This document shows, piece after piece, positions 1 to 6,771 of a stretch of 36,052 bases of DNA. The stretch is taken from the NCBI GenBank assembly GCA_903970445.1, contig CAJCIP010000026.1, positions 1-36,052 of the forward strand, in the 5' to 3' direction. A program made the position numbers and the translations under genes. The DNA is from Verrucomicrobia bacterium Tous-C9LFEB. GTDB taxonomy: Bacteria > Acidobacteriota > Terriglobia > Terriglobales > Acidobacteriaceae. Each line of letters starts with the position of its first letter. Position 1 is the stretch's first letter. The notes beneath the pieces were generated by a model that saw nothing but the letters and a program-made list of their open reading frames with translations, searched no databases and had not been told where the DNA came from.

Positions 1-195
1 GGGCCTACGACGTCGTCGGGTACCGGAACGTGCGCGTCATCGGCAGCAGCGATCCGCCTGATGGGTGTGTCGCGTTCCTTGACGGCGCTTGCTGAAGGCG
101 GCCTTCAGACGGTTCATTGGCCTTCAGATGAAGAAGAACTCACCCTCACTGGGCCGGCAGAAATCATTTGTCGCGGCGAGGTGGCGTTTGGCTGA
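1..195 (+). CDS. dapF: Diaminopimelate epimerase, C-terminal 64 residues (partial, cut by window edge)
   Basis: Reading frame 1 is open from the first base to a TGA at 193-195. It translates to a typical DapF C-terminus: a GTG-containing active-site loop (residues GPTTSSGTGTCASSAAAI), then a strand-rich end with LTGPAEIICRGEV, which matches the family's closing 'TGPAxxVFxGE' motif. DapF interconverts LL- and meso-diaminopimelate, supplying meso-DAP for peptidoglycan and lysine. Oddity: the second catalytic cysteine normally sits in 'ACGTG', but here the motif reads SSGTG, so that position is serine. A cysteine occurs three residues further on (GTGTC). The N-terminal half with the other catalytic Cys is outside the window. 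The next gene probably starts 4 bases after this stop, suggesting translational coupling. The fold assignment is firm; whether it is an active epimerase is open. Confidence 0.82.
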   Translation, partial: GPTTSSGTGTCASSAAAIRLMGVSRSLTALAEGGLQTVHWPSDEEELTLTGPAEIICRGEVAFG

Positions 196-199
196 TGCA

Positions 200-1114
200 G
201 TGGTGGCGCCTTCGCTCAGCTCGGGTGACTGCGTCGCTGTCGTTTCGCCAGCGTCCTATGCCGATCCTGCTCGGGTGGGAGCAGGTTGCGCGAGGCTACG
301 TGATTTCGGCTACGAACCGGTTGTGATGCAGCACGCGCTCTCTCGCGGACCCTTGTACTATGCGGGTTCATCGCAGGAGCGAGCGGATGACCTGCACGCT
401 GCTTTCGCGGACCAGACTATTCGCGGCATCCTTTGCACGCGTGGAGGGTGGGGCTCTGCGGAACTCTTGCCCCTGCTTCGTAGGGATCTTATTTGTGCGA
501 ACCCGAAGGTCTTTGTTGGGTATTCCGATCACACCTCGCTTCATGCCTGGTTCTGGAATGAGTGCAAGCTGCAAACGTTCTACGGGCCGATGGTTGCGGC
601 GGATTGGGCGAAGCCGGATGGTGTCGATGCGCGCACTTGGAGGGCTGCGATCCAGCCTGATAGCAGTCAACCCTGGCAGCTGGATGCAACTGATGGCATG
701 TCTGTTTTGCGGCAAGGCGTTGCTGAGGGCAGAGTGCTCGGCGGATGTCTGTCGATTTTGGCAGAAGGTCTCGGAACCCCGTGGGCGCTCCGCATCGATG
801 AACCGTGCGTGCTTTTTCTGGAAGACACCGGGGTCAAGCCGTATCAGTGGGACCGCATGTTGCAACACCTTCGCTTTGCGGGACTGCTCAAGAACGTAAC
901 GGGAATAGTCTTAGGTGACATGAGTGCGAACGTTGAAGAAAAAGATATGGCGTTCCTACATGAGGCGATTCTGCATGCCCTCAGTGATTTTCAGGGGCCG
1001 GTATCAGCAGGCTTGCGGTGTGGACACGTTGCTTCCCAGAACCGGACGTTAGTCCTTGGAGCACAGGTGACCCTCAACTGTGAGGAAAACGCTCGACTCA
1101 TGGTTCGAGCCTAA
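200..1114 (+). CDS. ldcA: LD-carboxypeptidase (peptidase S66, muramoyltetrapeptide carboxypeptidase)
   Basis: LdcA removes the terminal D-Ala from cytoplasmic muropeptide tetrapeptides, giving the tripeptide used for recycling. From a GTG at 200 the protein is 304 residues, normal for S66. The triad is visible: Ser109 in GYSDHT, Glu208 in LFLEDTG and His276 in CGHVASQN. Their spacing (99 and 68) is close to that of the known Pseudomonas enzyme. The frame stays open back to an ATG at 89, but that would overlap dapF by over 100 bases and add a non-conserved leader. The conserved domain begins at 'LSSGDCVAVVSPAS', so GTG 200 (or 203) is preferred; the Shine-Dalgarno there (GAGGTGG near 179) is rather distant. 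mpl follows after 25 bases. No signal peptide is seen, which fits a cytoplasmic recycling enzyme. Confidence 0.88.
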   Translation: MVAPSLSSGDCVAVVSPASYADPARVGAGCARLRDFGYEPVVMQHALSRGPLYYAGSSQERADDLHAAFADQTIRGILCTRGGWGSAELLPLLRRDLICANPKVFVGYSDHTSLHAWFWNECKLQTFYGPMVAADWAKPDGVDARTWRAAIQPDSSQPWQLDATDGMSVLRQGVAEGRVLGGCLSILAEGLGTPWALRIDEPCVLFLEDTGVKPYQWDRMLQHLRFAGLLKNVTGIVLGDMSANVEEKDMAFLHEAILHALSDFQGPVSAGLRCGHVASQNRTLVLGAQVTLNCEENARLMVRA

Positions 1115-1139
1115 GCGGAAGCTGAAAGAGCAAATAACT

Positions 1140-2570
1140 ATGGGCAAGCACATTCATCTCATCGGCATTTGCGGAACGGCGATGGCTTCGCTGGCGGGCA
1201 TGCTCCGCGCGCAAGGCCATCACGTCACGGGCTCGGACATGGCTGCGTATCCTCCGATGAGCGATCAACTCCATGCAATGGGCATCGCCATCATGGAGCC
1301 ATATGCAGAAGCGAACCTGGAGCCGCAGCCTGATCTCATTGTCGTCGGCAATGCGATCTCCAGAGGAAATCCGGAGCTCGAGCGGGTGCTTGAGGAACGC
1401 ATACCGATGACATCGATGGCGCAGCTTGTTCATGACGAGTTCTTACTCGATCGCGAACGGTTTGTGGTTTGTGGAACGCACGGTAAGACAACGACCACCA
1501 GTATGTTGGCGTGGATCTTTGAGACTGCGTCGCAGCATGGTGACAGTTCAGAGTGGAAGCCTTCATTTCTGATTGGTGGCGTCGCTGAGAACTTCGGAAC
1601 GAGCTTCCACGTGCAGGAAGATACCCGCCCTTTCATTCTGGAAGGAGACGAGTACGACACAGCCTTCTTCGATAAGGGACCGAAGTTCCTGCACTATTTT
1701 CCAGACGCAGCGATTCTCACTCACGTTGAGTTTGATCACGCTGATATCTACGTCGATCTGAATGCCGTAAAAACAGCGTTCAAACGCATGGTGAATCTCA
1801 TCCCCCGGCGAGGGCGCTTGATCGCCTTTGATGGAAGTGAGAATGTCACAGAGTGTGCAGCGAAAGCGTTCTGCACTGTGGAGCGCTACGGCTTTGACAA
1901 GGACTCATACTGGCAGGCCGACAATCTTCGGCACGAAGGTGGCACAACGTCATGGACGCTTTTGCGTGGAGGCGTCGAATTTGCGCGCCTGCGCCTGCCG
2001 ATGGCGGGAGAACACAACGCACTGAACGCTACGGCCGCAGCCGCGCTCGCCGCTGGTGAAGGCATCTCGGCCGAAGCCATCACGGCTGCTATCAACAGCT
2101 TCAAGAGCGTCAAACGGCGGCTAGAAGTTCGAGCAGAGATCGCAGGTGTCACCGTCATTGACGACTTTGCGCATCATCCAACAGCGATTCGAGAAACGCT
2201 TCGGGCGCTGCGCAGTTCTTACGCCGGACGTAAGCTGTGGGCCATTCTTGAGCCACGCTCAAACACGCTGCGACGAAATGTGTTCGAGCGCGAACTCGTA
2301 GAGAGCTTGTCGCTCGCGGACCAGGTCGTTCTCGCGGGCGTCTTCAAGAGTGACGCTATTCCTGTGCTCGAACGCCTTGAGCCCGAGCACGTGGTTGAGG
2401 CGCTAAAGGTGCGCGGAACGCCCGCGGCGTTGTACCAAAGTGCGGACGAGATCGTGGCGCACATCACACCACAAATTCGCAGCGGCGACGTGATCGCGAT
2501 TTTGTCGAATGGCGGCTTCGGCGGAATCTATGAGAAACTTCCGCGCTCGCTGGAAGCAACGTTCGCGTAA
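1140..2570 (+). CDS. mpl: UDP-N-acetylmuramate:L-alanyl-gamma-D-glutamyl-meso-diaminopimelate ligase
   Basis: Mpl attaches recycled tripeptide (L-Ala-gamma-D-Glu-meso-DAP) to UDP-MurNAc with ATP, bypassing MurC, MurD and MurE. The protein starts MGKHIHLIGICGTAMASLAG, with the Mur-ligase Rossmann glycine loop, then 'HHVTGSDMAAYPPMS' as in known Mpl proteins. The ATP loop GTHGKTTTT lies at about residues 112-120, EGDEYDTAFFD follows, and the C-terminal domain carries 'DDFAHHPTAIRETL' and 'LEPRSNTLRRNVF'. The length of 476 residues fits the family. The frame is open 60 bases further upstream to 1080, but that would overlap ldcA and adds unconserved residues, so ATG 1140 is chosen. It lies immediately downstream of ldcA, whose product is its substrate, so the pair forms a recycling operon. 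MurC is the main alternative, but the sequence details favour Mpl. Confidence 0.95.
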   Translation: MGKHIHLIGICGTAMASLAGMLRAQGHHVTGSDMAAYPPMSDQLHAMGIAIMEPYAEANLEPQPDLIVVGNAISRGNPELERVLEERIPMTSMAQLVHDEFLLDRERFVVCGTHGKTTTTSMLAWIFETASQHGDSSEWKPSFLIGGVAENFGTSFHVQEDTRPFILEGDEYDTAFFDKGPKFLHYFPDAAILTHVEFDHADIYVDLNAVKTAFKRMVNLIPRRGRLIAFDGSENVTECAAKAFCTVERYGFDKDSYWQADNLRHEGGTTSWTLLRGGVEFARLRLPMAGEHNALNATAAAALAAGEGISAEAITAAINSFKSVKRRLEVRAEIAGVTVIDDFAHHPTAIRETLRALRSSYAGRKLWAILEPRSNTLRRNVFERELVESLSLADQVVLAGVFKSDAIPVLERLEPEHVVEALKVRGTPAALYQSADEIVAHITPQIRSGDVIAILSNGGFGGIYEKLPRSLEATFA

Positions 2571-2608
2571 CGAGGCGCGCGCAGACGTTGCAGGTATCCT
2601 GATCGAGT

Positions 2609-3325
2609 ATGTTCCCGGCCCTCAGCATGTTGGTGGTCTTCGTGGTGCTCGGCGTGCCTGCCGCCATCGTTGGGATCACCTGGTCCGCGCTGCGAAAGGA
2701 CTTTCGCCCGATGTACCGCTGGGGCATGAAGATCATTCGCCTCGGTGTACGCGCTGCTGGTCTACGAGTCACCATCGTAGGTCTGGAGAACATACCCGCA
2801 GGACGGCAGTGCATCTTCATGAGCAACCACCAGTCAAACCTCGATCCGACCGTTCTGCTGCCAGCGATCCCGGGCATAACGAGCGTGTTTCTTAAGAAGA
2901 CTTTGATGAACATCCCTCTGCTCGGCACAGCCATGCGCATGGGAAAGTTCGTGCCGGTTTCGCGATCTCATTCCCGGGAAGATGCTGCGAAGAGCGTTGA
3001 AGCCGGCGCACATGCGCTCAAGTGCGGATTGCACATCACAGTGTTTCCCGAGGGAACGCGCTCACCTGACGGAAAGCTATTGCCCTTCAAGAAGGGCGCG
3101 TTTTTTCTAGCGGATCAGACTGATGCGCCGATTGTTCCCGTCATCATTCGGGGAACGGCGAAGATGATGAAAAAGGGAAGCCTGAGGATCATCCCTGGCC
3201 CGGCGGAGGTGCGCTTCCTGCAGCCCCTACAGCCGTCTTCATTTGCCTCGCGCGAGGAATTGATGCAGGCAGTGCGCAAAGAGATGGAACAAGATCTCGG
3301 CTTGGAGAGCACTACAGCTGTTTGA
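2609..3325 (+). CDS. plsC: 1-acyl-sn-glycerol-3-phosphate acyltransferase (PlsC family)
   Basis: It transfers an acyl chain to the sn-2 position of lysophosphatidic acid, making phosphatidic acid for membrane lipids. The 238-residue protein has an N-terminal hydrophobic segment (about 3-25). The acyltransferase block 1 is H-X4-D in NHQSNLDPT, and block III is FPEGTRSPDG, followed by 'PFKKGAFFLA' and 'APIVPVIIRGT', all typical of PlsC. It starts 38 bases after mpl on the same strand and is probably cotranscribed. Its last 14 bases overlap, tail to tail, the end of the SPOR-domain gene on the other strand, with no terminator between them. The ribosome binding site in front of ATG 2609 is weak. 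Related lysophospholipid acyltransferases share these motifs, so the exact acceptor is inferred. Confidence 0.93.
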   Translation: MFPALSMLVVFVVLGVPAAIVGITWSALRKDFRPMYRWGMKIIRLGVRAAGLRVTIVGLENIPAGRQCIFMSNHQSNLDPTVLLPAIPGITSVFLKKTLMNIPLLGTAMRMGKFVPVSRSHSREDAAKSVEAGAHALKCGLHITVFPEGTRSPDGKLLPFKKGAFFLADQTDAPIVPVIIRGTAKMMKKGSLRIIPGPAEVRFLQPLQPSSFASREELMQAVRKEMEQDLGLESTTAV

Positions 3326-3989
3326 TCATGGCGTGAAAGCCATCACCCTGCAGGCGCAGCTTCATGGCATCGGCGTCACTGTGATTATTGAACGGGCCCA
3401 CCTGCACATGAACCAGCTTGTCTCCGGCCTCGTTGCGGGCGGCCACCGCGTACCCCTTTTTCTGCAGCGAGCTCACCAGCAAGTCCGCGTCTTCTTGATG
3501 GGAAACGGCTGCCACCTGGACGACAAATGTGCCGCCCGGAGCTACCCCTGGAGTGTTATGTGCTGGCAAAGCGATGCTTGGCTCTTGGGCTGTAGGCGTT
3601 GTTTGTTCGATGGCCGTTTCCGGGGGGACCGGTGTGGCTACAGGAAAGGCCTCAGGTTTCAGTTGTACTGCAGAGTGCGGTGGTCCCACTACATTGTCTG
3701 TCGAGCCGGCGGTAGAACTTGCGACTGGCTGCGATACTGGTGAGCCTGCAGACGGCTTCGATGATGAATATGCAGCGGAAGCAGAAGTGTAATTGTCGGT
3801 ACTATCAGCCGATGTAGCAACCAAGGCAGGCGAAGCCTTGTGGCCCATGTTGTACCCGAAGGCGAAAAAGAAGCCGCATACTAGAGTCAATCCGAAGAAG
3901 ATGCCGAGGATTGCCCCTGTACTAAGGGTTACCTCGCGGTCGCCGCGGCGCCGCGGCAGGTCATCATCGTCGTCGAGAAGATGGCTCAT
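3312..3989 (-). CDS. SPOR-domain membrane protein
   Basis: The protein is 225 residues from ATG 3989 (MSHLLDDDDDLPRRRGD). An acidic then basic cytoplasmic N-terminus is followed by one membrane helix (about residues 24-46, rich in G, F and L). A long Ser/Thr/Pro/Ala-rich periplasmic linker follows, then a C-terminal SPOR domain of about 75 residues starting at 'GGTFVVQVAAVSHQEDAD' and containing 'VHVQVGPFNNHSDADAM'. SPOR domains bind glycan strands stripped of stem peptides, often at the division site (as in FtsN or DedD), so a role in division or wall remodelling is inferred. The frame is open further upstream to 4118, but that would run into the neighbouring gene. It lies 13 bases after the outer-membrane barrel gene and ends the minus-strand run that starts at murA. 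Confidence 0.86.
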   Translation of the reverse strand: MSHLLDDDDDLPRRRGDREVTLSTGAILGIFFGLTLVCGFFFAFGYNMGHKASPALVATSADSTDNYTSASAAYSSSKPSAGSPVSQPVASSTAGSTDNVVGPPHSAVQLKPEAFPVATPVPPETAIEQTTPTAQEPSIALPAHNTPGVAPGGTFVVQVAAVSHQEDADLLVSSLQKKGYAVAARNEAGDKLVHVQVGPFNNHSDADAMKLRLQGDGFHAMIKQL

Positions 3990-4002
3990 AGGGTGTCGAA
4001 TC

Positions 4003-4656
4003 TTAGAAGCGAACGTAAAAGCCCACGGTGGGTTCTGAAGTGAACGTGTGCTGTTTGATCGTGAAGTAGTTTTGGCCGAAATCAGGTGCGAGAAAGAATT
4101 TCTGTCGGAATCCAGCACGGATTCCCAGGTGCCCGAATACTTCCTGTTGCACGCCTAAGGAGTAGTAGTACGTCATGCGAGCCTGAGTCCGGAGACCTTC
4201 TCCGCCGTCCGGCGTCGGCTTGAACTCGGTTGTGCCTGCGCCAACCGAAACAAACGGTTGCAAACCGTGGATCTGATGTCCTGGAGTGACGAGGTAGCCG
4301 ACGGTGTATTCCTCGGCGTTCGTCTGCACGCCTAAGCTTGGTGGCGGATAGGAGAAGTTTTCCGTATACCGCGCATAGCCATAGTTCAATTCAAAGCCGA
4401 CAAACGGTTTCGCGACATAGCGAAGGTTCGCGCTGACACCTACCGTGGTTGAGGTGTCGTCGGAAAGAGTGGTACCTAAGTTCGGCGCTCCAGTGGGGTA
4501 TACCGTGCCGGAGACCGTGCGCGTAAATTCGCCCGTGGCTGATACGCCGAGGTCGATACGAGCCAGCTGCTTATCCAACGGTGTGACTTGGGCGGATGCC
4601 GCACCAACACAGCAGAAAAAAGCTGCCGCGGAAACGAACGAAGCAAAACGGATCAA
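4003..4656 (-). CDS. Outer-membrane beta-barrel protein, OmpA/OmpW-like
   Basis: The 217-residue protein has a clear signal peptide (MIRFASFVSAAAFFCCVGAASA, cleavage before QVTP). It continues with alternating hydrophobic and polar strands such as 'VGVSANLRYVAKPFVGFELNYGYARY', 'LQPFVSVGAGTTEF' and 'TYYYSLGVQQEVFGHLGIRAGFRQKFF', and ends with an aromatic residue (VGFYVRF), the usual barrel-assembly signature. This suggests a small 8-stranded barrel in the outer membrane; ligand and function are unknown. The start codon is TTG 4656, supported by GGGAG about 9 bases upstream. The gene is 36 bases after the NfeD-like gene and 13 bases before the SPOR gene on the same strand, so it is very likely part of the same transcript. 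Confidence 0.82.
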   Translation of the reverse strand: MIRFASFVSAAAFFCCVGAASAQVTPLDKQLARIDLGVSATGEFTRTVSGTVYPTGAPNLGTTLSDDTSTTVGVSANLRYVAKPFVGFELNYGYARYTENFSYPPPSLGVQTNAEEYTVGYLVTPGHQIHGLQPFVSVGAGTTEFKPTPDGGEGLRTQARMTYYYSLGVQQEVFGHLGIRAGFRQKFFLAPDFGQNYFTIKQHTFTSEPTVGFYVRF

Positions 4657-4692
4657 GCTAAAAAACTCCCGCGCGCGGTTTACGCGCTCATG

Positions 4693-5121
4693 TTACGAGT
4701 CTAAACCTTTGTTTGCGTGGGCGCGCCTGGCGATAGTAGTGAGCACCGAGGTTCCGGGACCCAACAATAAGCCCACAGCAGCGGCCTCCGGCAGGTGGAT
4801 TCGAGCAGCCTGGGTTCTCGCCAGGAGGGTGCTGCAGCCGACGAAGAAGATGACGCCAGTCGCCAATCCCAGAACCCAATAGAATCGGTAGCGCGATCCC
4901 AACACTTGCAGGCAGGCAGCTACGGTGATGAGAACGACTCCAGTTGCGTTCAGCGCGAAGGAAGTGAGTGCTGCACTGGAAAGCAGTACGATCAGGAGAC
5001 CTGTTGCACCGGGCAAAATCAACCCGGGTCGATTCAACTCGATGTAGATGAGCAGAATACCCAGAGTCGCCAGCAGCGCAGCTCCATCGGGTGAGATGTG
5101 CAAGGCGTAGGAGAGTTTCAA
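4693..5121 (-). CDS. NfeD-like membrane protein lacking the C-terminal OB-fold
   Basis: The 142-residue hydrophobic protein has about four or five membrane segments (roughly residues 13-31, 38-56, 58-75, 80-100 and 108-125). 'ILLIYIELNRPGLILPGATG' is the characteristic first loop of NfeD / stomatin-operon membrane proteins. The C-terminus (TTIARRAHANKGLDS) resembles the basic stretch that normally leads into the soluble OB-fold domain, but the protein stops there. NfeD proteins usually act with SPFH/stomatin-like proteins or membrane proteases in membrane quality control; neither partner is adjacent. The TTG start overlaps the TGA of the upstream TPR gene as TTGA, so translation is probably coupled. 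The family assignment rests on the conserved loop and topology. Confidence 0.72.
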   Translation of the reverse strand: MKLSYALHISPDGAALLATLGILLIYIELNRPGLILPGATGLLIVLLSSAALTSFALNATGVVLITVAACLQVLGSRYRFYWVLGLATGVIFFVGCSTLLARTQAARIHLPEAAAVGLLLGPGTSVLTTIARRAHANKGLDS

Positions 5122-6716
5122 GGAAAAACTTGGCCCCGCTGTCGAAGGTTCTCGCGCATCCCGATGGCAGCGCTGTTCGAGGGCTCTAATTGGAGGGCCT
5201 CGGTAACATCATCCACGCTTGCAGCAAGATCGTTGCTTGCGAGATCCAGGCGAGCTAAGACAAGCAAAGCGTTGACATTCTGTTTCAGCTTGAGTGAGGT
5301 CTGTGCTTCCGAGCGAGCATCGGTCCTGTTTCCACTGCCTTCGCGTACGCGCGCCAGTCCAGCGTGCGCGTCGGCGCTGTTCCGGTCGGCGCCAAGGGCC
5401 GCCTCGAACTGCTCTTCCGCCTCTGGCAACAGTCCTTGCGCAAGATATTCATTTCCAAGCTGGGTGTACTCCAATGCCTGTTGAGCCGGTGGCAGTGAAG
5501 CCATGCGCATGGCGCGAACCTGCGCTAGCTGGAACGCAGCCTGACGAAAGCTCGTTTCAGAATAGTTCCGATTGATACGCTCCACAGGACTGAATCCCCC
5601 GGTAGCGCTATCGGAAAGGCGCGTTCCTAGAGGAACGACAGAGATTCTCGCGCGGAGTGCACCTGCCTCATTGTCACTGGGCTTCAGCTTCAAGGCCGCG
5701 TCGGCTTCCTGTAGCGCTTGCGCCGTGTCGCCGCGGCGGAACAAAGCGATGGCGAGATTGTAGTGATAGTCCTCGTTCGATGGATCAGCGGCTGAGGCGC
5801 GCTGGAAAAGCGCGACTGCATCCTTGCCTTGTCGGCTAAGTGCTACAGCCTGATTGTTGATCACTTCGGGAAGCGGAAGCTGAGTGCCCACGAAGGAGAA
5901 GGCCGTTTCCGCACCCGCATACTTCGCCGAGTTGAAACTTGCTAAGCCGAGGTAGAAGTTTGCTTCGAGTGCGAGGCGGTCTCCGCTCGGCACTTTCATA
6001 AGCGTCGCTGCGGCTGCATCATAGTCGTGCGCCGCAAATTGATCCTTTCCAAGCGCAAGAAGCGCCGCTGCATAAGCAGGCGTTATTGCGACGGCAGCTT
6101 TGAGCTTGGTGAGACGTTCGTCCGCGGTGGGCGCATTCGTGCCACGAATGTAGTCCTCAAATGCTGATAAAGGCACTGAGCCTGCAGCAGCTAGAAATGT
6201 GCCTTCTGCGATGCTGAGTTGCGGGTTCATCTCTCGCGCTACTTTCCACGCCACCGCATTCTCTGCATCGAAGAGCCGACTAAGTTCAGCGCCATCCTCA
6301 AGTGGCGCCGACAAGTGGAATCCATCGACGGAGAGGACACGCGCCTGGATGGCTATTTTGTCGGCGTTGGTTGTGAAGCTCCCAATGACAACGAAATTGG
6401 CATCAAGTTGCTGGGCAATGCGAATTGTTGTCGCGCGGGACGGTCGAAACTGCACTGGCAGCCCGAGGTGGTCAAACGCGTAATCGCGATCGTCATGGGA
6501 GATCGTGAGAAAACCCGCTGAGTCCAAACGCTTATCAAGCGTATCGGGAAAGGAATCGCCAATCCAACTCAGAGAGGAGTTTCCGGAACGATTCTCGAAC
6601 GGAAGCACTAATACAACGCGTCCGCCGTTCGGGGCATTCTGCGAATGTGCGACGGAATTAGAAAGACCAGCCGTGAGCGTAAGTAGTGTTATGGCCAGCT
6701 TCAGCAGAAAACGCAT
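5118..6716 (-). CDS. Secreted TPR-repeat protein with N-terminal TolB/FlgO-like domain
   Basis: The 532-residue protein starts at ATG 6716. It has a signal peptide (MRFLLKLAITLLTLTAGLSNS) followed by a domain with 'VLVLPFENRSGNSSLSWIGD' and 'IAQQLDANFVVIGSFTTNADK'. This is the pattern of TolB-N/FlgO-like periplasmic domains, which use an LPFEN motif and a 'GxAxxxGxDxVVxG'-like helix. The remaining two thirds are tetratricopeptide repeats, for example 'AASADPSNEDYHYNLAIALFRRGDTAQALQEADAALKLKPSDNEAG' and two further blocks before the C-terminus. TPRs mediate protein contacts, so a scaffold in the periplasm is inferred. The gene lies 55 bases downstream of murA and overlaps the next gene by 4 bases. 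Upstream in-frame codons to 6926 would overlap murA and are rejected. Confidence 0.83.
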   Translation of the reverse strand: MRFLLKLAITLLTLTAGLSNSVAHSQNAPNGGRVVLVLPFENRSGNSSLSWIGDSFPDTLDKRLDSAGFLTISHDDRDYAFDHLGLPVQFRPSRATTIRIAQQLDANFVVIGSFTTNADKIAIQARVLSVDGFHLSAPLEDGAELSRLFDAENAVAWKVAREMNPQLSIAEGTFLAAAGSVPLSAFEDYIRGTNAPTADERLTKLKAAVAITPAYAAALLALGKDQFAAHDYDAAAATLMKVPSGDRLALEANFYLGLASFNSAKYAGAETAFSFVGTQLPLPEVINNQAVALSRQGKDAVALFQRASAADPSNEDYHYNLAIALFRRGDTAQALQEADAALKLKPSDNEAGALRARISVVPLGTRLSDSATGGFSPVERINRNYSETSFRQAAFQLAQVRAMRMASLPPAQQALEYTQLGNEYLAQGLLPEAEEQFEAALGADRNSADAHAGLARVREGSGNRTDARSEAQTSLKLKQNVNALLVLARLDLASNDLAASVDDVTEALQLEPSNSAAIGMRENLRQRGQVFP

Positions 6717-6771
6717 GACAAAGATTATAGGTTTGCAAGCAGTCACTATGTTGGTTTGAAGCAGGGACCAC

